Made by a program: the position numbers and the translations under genes. Below, one piece after another: positions 18,405 to 26,545 of a stretch of 48,000 bases of DNA. The stretch spans positions 1 through 48,000 of the forward strand of contig CALVXP010000004.1 in the NCBI GenBank assembly GCA_944371525.1, given 5' to 3'. Origin of the DNA: an uncultured Bacilli bacterium. Lineage in GTDB: Bacteria > Bacillota_I > Bacilli_A > RF39 > UBA660. Below the pieces are notes generated by a model. That model saw only the letters and a list, made by a program, of their open reading frames with translations, was not told where the DNA came from and searched no databases. Each line of letters begins with the position of its first letter. Positions within the stretch are counted from its first letter, which is position 1.

Positions 18405-19256
18405 ATGAATAATTTAAATGCGTCATTAAAAAAATTTTTTGGTAACAAAAATACAATTACAATATTGGGGGTTATCTTATGTATATTTATATTATACATT
18501 GGTTATAATTATAGAATTAATAAGGTTGTAACTTTGGTAAGGGTACCTTATGCTAATCAAAATATTCAACCTAAAACATTAATAACAACAGAGATGGTTT
18601 CATATATGGAGGTACCCAAGGCGTTTTTAGTTGGTAGCTATTATAGTGATGCAAATAGTATAGTTGGTAAATATTCTAATTATAATACTATGATTGCACA
18701 AGGTAGTTTATTTTACCAATCTCTATTAGTAGATGAAAAATATCTTCCTGATAATTCTCTTCAAAATGTGCCAGAAGGATACACTGTTGTAAATTATCCT
18801 GTTAATATTTCAACAACATATGCTAATTCAATGATGCCAGGAGAATATATCAATATATACTATAAAAGTGTAAATGATGAAGGAAAAATAATGTTTGGTA
18901 AATTTATTAGTAATATAGAAATATTAGCAGTAAAAGATAGTTCTGGACAACATGTTTTTGAATCAACAGACGAGGCAAGAGTACCTGCTTATATGTTGTT
19001 TGCTGTTCCAGAATCAACACATTTGTTACTAAGAAAAGCATTATATTTAACTGATTATGATGTAGAATTATTATTGGTTCCAAATACACAAACATTGACA
19101 GAAGAAGATGCAGTAATTGTTAATAGTACAGATATTGAAAACTTCATACTTGATAAGACACAAATGGTTGATGTAACTGATTTACCTAGCATTGAAGAAT
19201 CAGTAAATAATTCATTAAACCAAGATGATTCAAGTAATAATAATCAAACCGAATAG
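18405..19256 (+). CDS. CpaB/RcpC-like pilus assembly protein (SAF domain)
   Basis: The product is 283 residues. One N-terminal helix (TITILGVILCIFILYIGY) is followed by a SAF-type domain (about residues 45-110: QNIQPKTLITTEMV, then SIVGKYSNYNTMIAQGSLFY), and then the CpaB-type C-terminal domain (VNYPVNISTTYANSMMPGEYINIYY, LLRKALYLTDYDVELLLVPN). CpaB proteins are part of the Tad/Flp pilus apparatus at the envelope; in Gram-positives they face the wall. The last 40 residues are Asn/Ser-rich and acidic. AGGAGG precedes the start. It is placed directly before the CpaF ATPase gene, as in tad loci. Confidence 0.8.
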   Translation: MNNLNASLKKFFGNKNTITILGVILCIFILYIGYNYRINKVVTLVRVPYANQNIQPKTLITTEMVSYMEVPKAFLVGSYYSDANSIVGKYSNYNTMIAQGSLFYQSLLVDEKYLPDNSLQNVPEGYTVVNYPVNISTTYANSMMPGEYINIYYKSVNDEGKIMFGKFISNIEILAVKDSSGQHVFESTDEARVPAYMLFAVPESTHLLLRKALYLTDYDVELLLVPNTQTLTEEDAVIVNSTDIENFILDKTQMVDVTDLPSIEESVNNSLNQDDSSNNNQTE

Positions 19257-19267
19257 AGGTGATTTTA

Positions 19268-20443
19268 ATGGAACAAGAATTTAGTCAAGTTGATTTTGGA
19301 CCATTAAGACAATTTTTAGATGCAGATGATGTAACAGATATATCCTATAGTAATGGTGGACAAGTTTGGTTAAAAACTTTGTCTAAGGGAGTTTATAGAG
19401 TTGAAAATACAGGTATTGATAATGCTCTTATGGAAAAAATAGCTTTTCAATGCGCAAATTCTATGGGTAAATCATTTAATATGGCTAATCCATTTCTTGA
19501 TGCGGAAAGTGCTGAACTGCGTATGAATTTTGTTCATGACTCAATTGCTAAAAATGGAATAGCTGTGTTAATACGTAAAACTCCTGCTAAAATTAGGTTG
19601 GTTAAAGAAAAAATAATTCAGGAAGACTATATTAGATTAGATATTCATGATTTTCTATTGAAATGTGTTGAAGGTCATTGTAATATTTTAGTAAGTGGTG
19701 AAACTGGTTCTGGTAAAACTGAATTTGTAAAATATTTAGCTGCACATACTAAGGAAAATGAAAAGATTATAACTATTGAAGATACTTTGGAGTTACATTT
19801 GGATAAAATTTTTCCTCATAGAGATATTGTAGCAATGAAGACTAATAATATTGCTTCATATTCAGATGTTTTGGTTACTTGTATGAGACAGAACCCAAGA
19901 TGGATTTTATTATCAGAGGTAAGAAGTGCTGAGGCGGTAATGGCTGTTAGAAATTCCATATCTTCTGGTCATAATATTTTATCTACAATTCATGCTGATA
20001 AGGCAGAATCTATTCCTAGTCGTCTATATAGCTTATTGGAATCTAATTTGGATTTAGAACAATTTTTAAGAAGCATACATAGATATGTACAATTAGGGGT
20101 ACATATAAAAGGATATTATAGTTCTAAATATCAAAGATTTCATCGTGAAGTTGCAGAGGTTACAGAATTTTATGTTACATCTGATACTAATGAAGCAAAA
20201 TCTCATATTATATACAAAAAAACACCAGATGGTAATGTTGTTATTAATAATCCTACTAGTTATTTAATTGGATATTTGGAGAGCCAAGGTGTTATTATGC
20301 CTAAGGATATTTTAATAAAACAAGAATTTCATGAACCAATGAATAATAATAATAATTATGGTGTTAATGGCAATCTGAATGTTAACAACACCACATTTGC
20401 AAATTATACAAATGTTAATTCTACAAATGTAGGAACTATGTAA
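19268..20443 (+). CDS. CpaF/TadA (VirB11-family) secretion ATPase
   Basis: This 391-residue hexameric ATPase type powers pilus assembly or secretion. It has Walker A GETGSGKTE (about residue 155), an Asp box (ITIEDTLEL), the Walker B region (WILLSEVRSAEA) and the His box (STIHADKAES). The ATG at 19268 follows GAGGTGAT; the in-frame GTG at 19259 lies inside that site. The N-terminal domain is shorter than in classic CpaF. The C-terminal 35 residues are Asn-rich (NNNNNYGVNGNLNVNN) and probably disordered; a similar LNVNN patch occurs in the TadZ-like protein of the same locus. CpaF and VirB11 belong to one family, so it could also serve the VirB half of the locus. Confidence 0.93.
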   Translation: MEQEFSQVDFGPLRQFLDADDVTDISYSNGGQVWLKTLSKGVYRVENTGIDNALMEKIAFQCANSMGKSFNMANPFLDAESAELRMNFVHDSIAKNGIAVLIRKTPAKIRLVKEKIIQEDYIRLDIHDFLLKCVEGHCNILVSGETGSGKTEFVKYLAAHTKENEKIITIEDTLELHLDKIFPHRDIVAMKTNNIASYSDVLVTCMRQNPRWILLSEVRSAEAVMAVRNSISSGHNILSTIHADKAESIPSRLYSLLESNLDLEQFLRSIHRYVQLGVHIKGYYSSKYQRFHREVAEVTEFYVTSDTNEAKSHIIYKKTPDGNVVINNPTSYLIGYLESQGVIMPKDILIKQEFHEPMNNNNNYGVNGNLNVNNTTFANYTNVNSTNVGTM

Positions 20444-20455
20444 GGCGGTGATAAA

Positions 20456-21349
20456 TTGGAATTTTTAATTGTAGGTTTAATTTTAATATTTATTGTTTTA
20501 TATCGTTCTAGCAATGGTGTTGGTGTATATAATTTTATATCAAAAGAAGCAGAAGGTTTGTACAATAAATATGCACCATACTCTTTTAAAAGTATGCGTG
20601 AAAAAATTAAGGAACTTGGATTAGAATATACACCTAGACAATATCTTACTCAAATATTGTTATTTTCTGGAATTGCAGGTGTAGTTAGTTATATGTATTT
20701 TTATGATTTAATAGTAGTAATTATATATATTGTATTAGCAATTTCTGTTATTCCTTATATAACTTATTTAAGATGTAAAAGACAATATAGTGAATACATA
20801 TTTGAACAAGTACAAGTTTATTGTACTAATACAATACTTGAATTTGCTACTACTAATGCTTTTGTAAAATCTTTGGAGGGTGTAGTTAGTTCTGGTGTTT
20901 TGGAAGAACCGATATTATCTGATGTTAAAACAATGATAGCGTTATCTTATGAAAAAGGTGATGTATATGATTCAATTAAATATTTTGATTCAAAATATCC
21001 ATATTATATGGTAAAAAATATGCATCAATTATTTTTACAAGTAACTAAGGAAGGTGCCAAAAACACTGGTGAAACATTTGATAACATGTTAAATGATATA
21101 GATATGTTAGTTGAAGGTGTATATAGAGATAGAATGGATAGAAGTAATTTCCATAAACAATTTCTTACATATGGAATTGCATTATATGGTTTAATAATGT
21201 TAATACAATTACTAATTGGAGTATCAACTTATATAAGTATGTTGGATCAATTTTTTGTAAAAATAATTATTCATGCAATAGTTATTATAAATAGTCTCTT
21301 CCTATTAAGTGGTGAAAAATATTATAATGAGAATGTAGGTGCTGAGTAA
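20456..21349 (+). CDS. TadB-like inner-membrane platform protein (GspF family)
   Basis: The product is 297 residues and starts with TTG after AAGGCGGTG. Hydrophobic helices are near the N-terminus (FLIVGLILIFIVLY), at about residues 70-105 (two helices, including DLIVVIIYIVLAISVIPYI) and near the C-terminus (two helices). The cytoplasmic part between (about 110-235) holds the T2SSF/GspF-type helical bundle (ILEFATTNAFVKSLEG, EGAKNTGETFDNML). TadB and TadC form the platform on which CpaF acts. It lies between the ATPase and tadC genes and overlaps tadC by one base. Confidence 0.82.
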   Translation: MEFLIVGLILIFIVLYRSSNGVGVYNFISKEAEGLYNKYAPYSFKSMREKIKELGLEYTPRQYLTQILLFSGIAGVVSYMYFYDLIVVIIYIVLAISVIPYITYLRCKRQYSEYIFEQVQVYCTNTILEFATTNAFVKSLEGVVSSGVLEEPILSDVKTMIALSYEKGDVYDSIKYFDSKYPYYMVKNMHQLFLQVTKEGAKNTGETFDNMLNDIDMLVEGVYRDRMDRSNFHKQFLTYGIALYGLIMLIQLLIGVSTYISMLDQFFVKIIIHAIVIINSLFLLSGEKYYNENVGAE

Positions 21350-22146
21350 TGGAAATATTATTAGTTGGAGTAATTATTATATTTATACTTATTTATAATA
21401 ACATAATAAGTACTAAAACATTCCTTGGAGATAATCAAAAGTATTTTGATTTGTTAAAGGAAAAAGACTATGAATTTTTACTTAGAGCAAAATATGGTGA
21501 TAGAGTAATTGATCCAGAAGCTGTGTATATGAAAAGGGTTAGAAATGGATTGTTAGTTTCCGTTGTATTAATATTTATATTTATTACAAATTTAAGTTTT
21601 ATTAATGTTATAATAGCATTAGTAATAGGTTTTATAGTTTTTAAATCTGATTATACTAATTTAAAAAGTTTTTATAAAAAACATTTAAATGAAATAGATT
21701 CTTTGTTACCGTATTATTTAAAAAGTTTGGAAGTATTAATTCAGCATTATACGGTACCAGTAGCACTTGCTAGATCAATTGATGATGCGCCTGAAGTTTT
21801 TAAACCTGGTTTAAGAGAACTTGTTGCTAAAATTGAAGCAGGTGATTCTAGTATACAGCCTTATATGGATTTTGCAGAACAATATCCAGTTAGGGATTCA
21901 ATGAGAATGATGAGATTATTATATAGGTTAGGTCTTGGTGAACAAGAAAAGAAGCATGAACAGTTAAATGCTTTTGCTAAAACTGTTTCTTCTCTTCAAA
22001 ATAAATCAAGAGAACAAAAATACAAGGCCCGTTTGGAAAAAATGGAAGGAAAAACGATGGCTATGTTAGTTTGTACTGGTGGAGGTACAATGGTATTACT
22101 TTTGATTTCAATTTTTATGCTTATGGGTTCTAGTACAGGAAACTAA
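21349..22146 (+). CDS. TadC-like inner-membrane platform protein (GspF family)
   Basis: The product is 265 residues. It has an N-terminal helix (ILLVGVIIIFILIY), a helix pair at about residues 65-100 (LLVSVVLIFIFITNLSFINVIIALVIG in two parts), a cytoplasmic helical domain (LLPYYLKSLEVLIQHYTVPVA, LRELVAKIEAGDSS) and a C-terminal helix (TMVLLLISIFMLMG). The GspF-like spacing of helices and its place directly after tadB support TadC. The start overlaps the tadB stop (TAATG). The 60-base gap that follows is the first break in tight spacing since 15202. Confidence 0.8.
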   Translation: MEILLVGVIIIFILIYNNIISTKTFLGDNQKYFDLLKEKDYEFLLRAKYGDRVIDPEAVYMKRVRNGLLVSVVLIFIFITNLSFINVIIALVIGFIVFKSDYTNLKSFYKKHLNEIDSLLPYYLKSLEVLIQHYTVPVALARSIDDAPEVFKPGLRELVAKIEAGDSSIQPYMDFAEQYPVRDSMRMMRLLYRLGLGEQEKKHEQLNAFAKTVSSLQNKSREQKYKARLEKMEGKTMAMLVCTGGGTMVLLLISIFMLMGSSTGN

Positions 22147-22209
22147 GTATATAAATTTGAAATATATATAAAGAATAATTTAGAGGGAGATTGAAAGGAG
22201 GTAGTTTTA

Positions 22210-22395
22210 ATGAAGGAAGCAACAGGAGAATTAAATATGACTGTTATAACAATTGTTGCAATTGCTGTAATAGGTGGTATACTTGCGCTTATGTGGGATC
22301 CAATTACAAATTGGATTCAAAACTCTTTTGGTGTAGGAGCAGATACTACATGTCCTGATGGTCAAGTTTGGGTTGATGGACAAGGTTGTCAATAA
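22210..22395 (+). CDS. Small Flp-like pilin candidate
   Basis: The 61-residue protein has a short N-terminus (MKEATGELN), one long hydrophobic helix (MTVITIVAIAVIGGILALMW) and a 30-residue tail with two Cys (CPDGQVWVDGQGC) that could close a disulfide loop. Size and layout fit the major Flp/type IVb pilin, which is usually the most expressed gene in a tad locus; a strong AAAGGAGG precedes it. The canonical prepilin peptidase site (G followed five residues later by E) is not seen: the only Gly before the helix is followed by ELNMT. Pilin identity is therefore an inference from size and position. Confidence 0.6.
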   Translation: MKEATGELNMTVITIVAIAVIGGILALMWDPITNWIQNSFGVGADTTCPDGQVWVDGQGCQ

Positions 22396-22413
22396 AATAG
22401 AGGTGAGTAAAAG

Positions 22414-22842
22414 ATGAGAGATGCATTTGGTGGAGCTTTTATGATAAAACTAATGCTAATATTTTTAGTAATATATGTTTGTTTTATTGCAGTTGCATTA
22501 AATTATGCTAAAGCATTTAAAGCCAAAAATGGTATAATTGATTTGATAGAAAGATATGAAGGATATGAAAATTGTGCAGATTTAGTTGATTCATATTTGA
22601 ATAATATAAAATATTATGTTCGTAGTCAAAGTGGAGTTACTGCTGGTTATTCACAAAATAATGGTGATATAACTTGTTATGATTTAGGATATTGCATAGA
22701 ATCTTATGATGATGCAAGCGGTTCTAATTATATAGTTACAACATTTTTAGAAGTTAATTTTTTTGGATTTGATTCTTTAGCAGGCTTATCTTTTACTGTA
22801 CCTATCAAAGGTGAAGTAAGAATTCCAATTCGTAATTTATAA
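22414..22842 (+). CDS. TadE-like pseudopilin, copy 1
   Basis: The 142-residue protein begins MRDAFGGAFMIKLMLIF, where a short polar leader runs into one hydrophobic helix (to about residue 32), then a soluble extracellular domain that contains three Cys (NCADLVD, ITCYDLGYC). The C-terminus is beta-rich (FTVPIKGEVRIPIRNL). It is a paralogue of the next gene: the first 23 bases of the two genes are identical and the proteins align along most of their length. TadE/F minor pilins have this layout and place in tad loci. The binding site is GAGGTGAG. Confidence 0.6.
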   Translation: MRDAFGGAFMIKLMLIFLVIYVCFIAVALNYAKAFKAKNGIIDLIERYEGYENCADLVDSYLNNIKYYVRSQSGVTAGYSQNNGDITCYDLGYCIESYDDASGSNYIVTTFLEVNFFGFDSLAGLSFTVPIKGEVRIPIRNL

Positions 22843-22856
22843 AGTAGGTGATTTAA

Positions 22857-23264
22857 ATGAGAGATGCATTTGGTGGAGCGTTTTTTATAAAGTTAATGTT
22901 AATATTTTTTGCCATATATATATCTTTTATAGCAATTGCTCTTAGTTATGCAAAGGCTTTTAGAGTAAAAAACACCATTATAAATTATATTGAAGAAAAT
23001 GAAAAATACAATAATGATATAGCAACTATGATTGATAGCTATGTTGCTAATATGAATTATTATGTATCTAGTGTAGGACCAAATGGAAGTAATGTTAATT
23101 ATAAAAGTTGTAACAGTAGGGGATACTGTGTTGAGGAAATGTATTCTGATGAATTAAGAGGGGAATATTATAAGGTAACAACTTTTATAGAAGTAAGTTT
23201 TCCTTTTTTTGGTATTAATGTTTTAGTACCTATTACGGGAGAAACTAGGGTAGTTTCTAGTTAG
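22857..23264 (+). CDS. TadE-like pseudopilin, copy 2
   Basis: The product is 135 residues, MRDAFGGAFFIKLMLIFFAI at the start, a single helix to about residue 30, then an extracellular domain with two Cys (SCNSRGYC) and a beta-rich end (FPFFGINVLVPITGETRV). It is a tandem duplicate of the preceding gene with clear divergence in the middle. Upstream is GTAGGTGAT. The pair probably forms a heteromeric minor pilin complex, by analogy with TadE/TadF; this is inferred. Confidence 0.6.
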   Translation: MRDAFGGAFFIKLMLIFFAIYISFIAIALSYAKAFRVKNTIINYIEENEKYNNDIATMIDSYVANMNYYVSSVGPNGSNVNYKSCNSRGYCVEEMYSDELRGEYYKVTTFIEVSFPFFGINVLVPITGETRVVSS

Positions 23265-23273
23265 GAGGATAAT

Positions 23274-24245
23274 ATGAATGTAATAGTTTCTAATAAATTT
23301 AGAGATATGTTAAATAGTTTAGATTATGACATAAGTAAAAATATTACTGGTGAATTTAGTGTGGATGAAATTATAAGTACCTTTGCAAATTTTTATTTTA
23401 ATAGAATGTTTTTGGATATTACTGCTATAAAAGATTATAAAGATTTGTATAATATTCAAAAACTATCTATTAACTTAGATATGAGTAAGGTTATTTTAAT
23501 TTTGGATGATAATGAGTTTTGTTCTTCCCCACAATTTTTGTCTCAATTAATAAGTATGGGTATTTATAATTTTACAAAAGATAAAAATGGAATTATATAT
23601 TTATATGATCATCCCAATGTATATAGAGATGTAGCCCATTTACATAATATTAATAATCAATTAAATGTTAATAATGTTGTAAATCAAAATATTGGTTCAA
23701 ATAATAGCATTAATAATAATGATAATGTTCAAAAATCAATTATTATTGGTGTAAAAAATTTAACTTCTCATGCTGGTGCTACTAGTTTAGTATATATGTT
23801 AAAACAAGTATTATCAAAATATTATTCTGTTAAAGCTATTGAAGTAAATAAAAGAGATTTTATGTATTATAGGGATGAAAATATGGTTTCTTTATCTTCA
23901 TCAGAATTAAATGATTTTGTTTTTAAAAACAATATGTCCAATCTTTTAATTATAGATTTAAATGATTGTGATGGAGGTATTTGTACAGATGTACTATATT
24001 TAGTAGAACCATCTATAATAAAATTGAATAAGTTAATTATGATTGATAAAAATGCTTTAAAAAAGAGAGGAGATAAAAAAATAATTTTAAATAAGAGTTT
24101 TTTATCTCAGAATGATGTTAAAGATTTTGAAAATGAGTCAGAAATCAACATTTTTTATAATATACCACCACTAAATGATCGTAATATTAATGAAGATATA
24201 TTATTAAATTTAGTTAATAAACTTGGTTTATTGAGAAAAGTGTAA
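23274..24245 (+). CDS. TadZ/CpaE-like localisation protein (degenerate P-loop)
   Basis: The product is 323 residues. The N-terminal half (about 1-120) has a receiver-like alpha/beta pattern (KVILILDDNEFCSSPQFLSQL, IYLYDHP). An Asn-rich linker (about 125-155) follows. The C-terminal half resembles a MinD/ParA-type fold: IIIGVKNLTSHAGATSLVYM is in the Walker A position but lacks the signature Lys, and NLLIIDLNDCDGG is in the place of Walker B. Atypical, Lys-less TadZ proteins are known from Gram-positive tad systems; they localise the pilus machine. It is the last gene of the Tad part; a promoter follows. Confidence 0.75.
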   Translation: MNVIVSNKFRDMLNSLDYDISKNITGEFSVDEIISTFANFYFNRMFLDITAIKDYKDLYNIQKLSINLDMSKVILILDDNEFCSSPQFLSQLISMGIYNFTKDKNGIIYLYDHPNVYRDVAHLHNINNQLNVNNVVNQNIGSNNSINNNDNVQKSIIIGVKNLTSHAGATSLVYMLKQVLSKYYSVKAIEVNKRDFMYYRDENMVSLSSSELNDFVFKNNMSNLLIIDLNDCDGGICTDVLYLVEPSIIKLNKLIMIDKNALKKRGDKKIILNKSFLSQNDVKDFENESEINIFYNIPPLNDRNINEDILLNLVNKLGLLRKV

Positions 24246-24281
24246 TATTATAATAAAATATTATAAAGAATAATGTTTATA

Positions 24282-24310
24282 TTGACAAAATTTGTTCTTT
24301 ATTATATTAT
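24282..24310 (+). promoter_or_regulatory. Promoter in front of the VirB2-like gene
   Basis: TTGACA (24282-24287), a 17-base spacer and TATTAT (24305-24310), with a second TATAAT at 24310-24315. This strong promoter divides the Tad part of the locus from the type IV secretion part. Confidence 0.75.
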
Positions 24311-24334
24311 ATAATCAAGTAAGGAGGAAGTTTT

Positions 24335-24661
24335 ATGATGTTATTAAACATAGATTGTAGTAGTATAATGCCAATTGTTAGATTGGTAAGGGATGGTTTG
24401 TTACCATTATTTCAGATAGGAATTCCAATTATTTTGATTGTGTTAGGAACTATTGATTTGGGTAAGGCTGTTATTGCTAGTAAAGAAGACGAAATAAAAA
24501 ATGCACAAAAGATGCTTATAAAAAGAGCAATGTATGCTGTGGCTGTTTTCTTTGTAGTTACTATTGTGTCACTTGTGTTTAGTTTACTTGCGACTACTCA
24601 AGATCCTGAAATACAAGGAGAAGGCGAAACAAGTTGGACAGATTGTTGGAATGCTCCTTAG
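24335..24661 (+). CDS. VirB2/TrbC-like small membrane protein
   Basis: The 108-residue protein has two hydrophobic helices (about residues 23-45, LPLFQIGIPIILIVLGTIDL; about 67-90, AMYAVAVFFVVTIVSLVF) joined by a charged cytoplasmic loop (ASKEDEIKNAQKMLIKR), then a short acidic tail with one Cys. This is the VirB2/TrbC layout of conjugative pilin-type subunits. The same two-helix block recurs at the C-terminus of the next gene's product. AAGGAGG (24321-24327) precedes the start, and a strong promoter and a terminator flank it, so it can be made alone at a high level, as expected for a structural subunit. Confidence 0.7.
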   Translation: MMLLNIDCSSIMPIVRLVRDGLLPLFQIGIPIILIVLGTIDLGKAVIASKEDEIKNAQKMLIKRAMYAVAVFFVVTIVSLVFSLLATTQDPEIQGEGETSWTDCWNAP

Positions 24662-24775
24662 GAGTCATAGTAAAATATAAAAATAAATTGTGTATTATAC
24701 TTAATTGAATATTTAGTGTAATAATCATGATTAATGATAATATAATTATATTTGTAAGTTAAAATTTTGATTATG

Positions 24776-24809
24776 AATTCGTTTCTTATGTGGAGACGAA
24801 TTTTTTTTA
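24776..24809 (+). terminator. Rho-independent terminator inside the locus
   Basis: AATTCGTTTC (24776-24785) pairs with GAGACGAATT (24793-24802) and is followed by a run of T. It lies about 115 bases after the VirB2-like gene; the AT-rich DNA before it (24662-24775) holds nothing else that I can identify. Confidence 0.8.
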
Positions 24810-24875
24810 TTTAATATACTTCTATTTTTTTGTCAAAAAATATATTTAAATTTTTAAATGATTATTGTAAATTTC

Positions 24876-24905
24876 TTGCAGTATTATTGACTAATGTGGT
24901 ATAAT
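24876..24905 (+). promoter_or_regulatory. Promoter for the type IV secretion genes
   Basis: TTGCAG (24876-24881), an 18-base spacer and the extended -10 TGGTATAAT (TATAAT 24900-24905). It drives the gene at 24937 and probably the close-packed genes to about 35 kb, since no terminator is seen before 35043. Confidence 0.65.
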
Positions 24906-24936
24906 ATGTATGATTGATATCTTTGTGAGGTGTTTT

Positions 24937-26529
24937 ATGCTTAAATTATTAAAAAATGTTATATTTGTTACTTTTTTATCTTTATTTTTTATAAATAATG
25001 TAAATGCAGAAAGTTTAAATTATTGTAGTACAAATAATTATAATACATTTGGATATTTATACTGTGGAAATTTATTAGATCCTAATGATTCATCATTTAA
25101 AGAGAATTATTATGTAGTTCATTATCAGATTGATGGAAATTCTAATAATTATTATGGCATTTACCATGACGATGATAATAGTAATAATAGGTATGGATAT
25201 TTATATTGGGAAGATTTTTCTCCTGGAATGTGTCCTAGTAGTTGTACCATAAATGAAATTAATGATAGTAGTTATGTTGGTTCACTTTCATCATTTAAAT
25301 GTGAAGGGGTTAGCGTTCCGATTGAAAAAGAACAGTTAAAATCAAGTTATGTTTTTTTTAAAAATGATTCTGGCGATGTTTTTAGTTTATCGTATTTGCC
25401 TAGTGGAACATATCAAATATATAAAAATGGATCTTTTTTTAAAAGTTCAGTGTTAAATACTTATTTTTTAAATTTATTTACTAATTCTTTTCATGTTAAA
25501 GAGTATTGGAAGTTAGGTGAATTTGAAAAAATTTATTATTATGATCTCCAGACTCATACCATAATTGACTATTTATTAAACATTATTGGAAGGGAACCAA
25601 CTGAGTTTTATTCTCCATTTAATGATATTAAATACTCACCAAATAGTAGTCCAGATTCTGAATATGATGTTATTTTTAACAGTGATAGCAAATTAAATGT
25701 TTTATATGAAAGTGTTGATGAATGGGCAGATAGTTTAAATGATATGAACGGATCAATTTCTGCTATATCAAATTTTGAAAATAAGTATTCCAATTTACTA
25801 AATCAATGTACTATTGTTAATGAAGCTGTAAAAAAGAATGAAAAGTATAGTATTACTTATGATATGGATTTATTGGTTAGCGACTTTAAAAATTCAATTT
25901 CTGACATGGACAATATATTGAGTAAATATGGTATAAGCGACGATGAAGACTTTGTGTTAAGTGCATATAATTATTCTATGACTAAATTATTAGGAAATGG
26001 TTATAAAATTGGTATAGGTCCTGATCGTTTAATTAAGTGTGATATTCAAAATTATTTATATGAGAAAGGAATTGGTAATGTTCCTGGAACTATTAAGGGA
26101 TATCTTAGTGATATTGCTACTTGTAGTGTAAATATAAAAAATAATTTAACAAGCATTGGTGAACAAGATAAAAATGATGAATTTCAAGAAATTAAGGATA
26201 GTTTAAAAGATATTTTAGAGAGATATGAAGTTTCAGTTATAATTGATTGCGAAGGCTTGCTTGGTGAAGAATTAAGAGAAAAATTGAATTTTTATATGAC
26301 AATTGTTAGAATTTTGATTCCAATTGTTGTTATAGCATTAGGGGCCGTAGATTTTGCTTCCGCTGTTTTAGCATCTGATGAAGATAAAATGAAAAAAGCT
26401 CAAGCTAGATTTATAAAAAGATTAATAATAGGAGTTGCAATTTTCTTTGTTCCAACTATAATTAATATAATTTTAGATATATTTAATTCTGTTTGGACTA
26501 ATATAAATAATGATACTTGTGGCTTTTGA
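24937..26529 (+). CDS. Secreted domain fused to a VirB2-like two-helix block
   Basis: The product is 530 residues from the ATG at 24937 (GAGGTG at 24927-24932; the ATG at 24910 lies too near the -10 box). It has a signal peptide (KNVIFVTFLSLFFINNVNA), then about 410 residues of extracellular domain rich in Tyr, Asn and Ser with about ten Cys and helical parts (DFKNSISDMDNILSKYG). The last 90 residues hold two helices with the loop ASDEDKMKKAQARFIKR. They align closely with the 108-residue VirB2-like protein: both share IPI-x-x-I-x-LG-x-x-D, AV-x-AS-x-ED and IKR. It may be a modified subunit or a surface-displayed pore part. I know of no named family with this fusion. Confidence 0.65.
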   Translation: MLKLLKNVIFVTFLSLFFINNVNAESLNYCSTNNYNTFGYLYCGNLLDPNDSSFKENYYVVHYQIDGNSNNYYGIYHDDDNSNNRYGYLYWEDFSPGMCPSSCTINEINDSSYVGSLSSFKCEGVSVPIEKEQLKSSYVFFKNDSGDVFSLSYLPSGTYQIYKNGSFFKSSVLNTYFLNLFTNSFHVKEYWKLGEFEKIYYYDLQTHTIIDYLLNIIGREPTEFYSPFNDIKYSPNSSPDSEYDVIFNSDSKLNVLYESVDEWADSLNDMNGSISAISNFENKYSNLLNQCTIVNEAVKKNEKYSITYDMDLLVSDFKNSISDMDNILSKYGISDDEDFVLSAYNYSMTKLLGNGYKIGIGPDRLIKCDIQNYLYEKGIGNVPGTIKGYLSDIATCSVNIKNNLTSIGEQDKNDEFQEIKDSLKDILERYEVSVIIDCEGLLGEELREKLNFYMTIVRILIPIVVIALGAVDFASAVLASDEDKMKKAQARFIKRLIIGVAIFFVPTIINIILDIFNSVWTNINNDTCGF

Positions 26530-26545
26530 GTAAGGAGGTTTAACT

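Noticed and set aside
20341-20430. Asn-codon-rich tracts as tandem repeats or a CRISPR array
   Set aside because: They are low-complexity AAT/AAC coding tracts in frame with CpaF (and similarly in the TadZ-like gene); there are no regular repeat-spacer units anywhere in the window.
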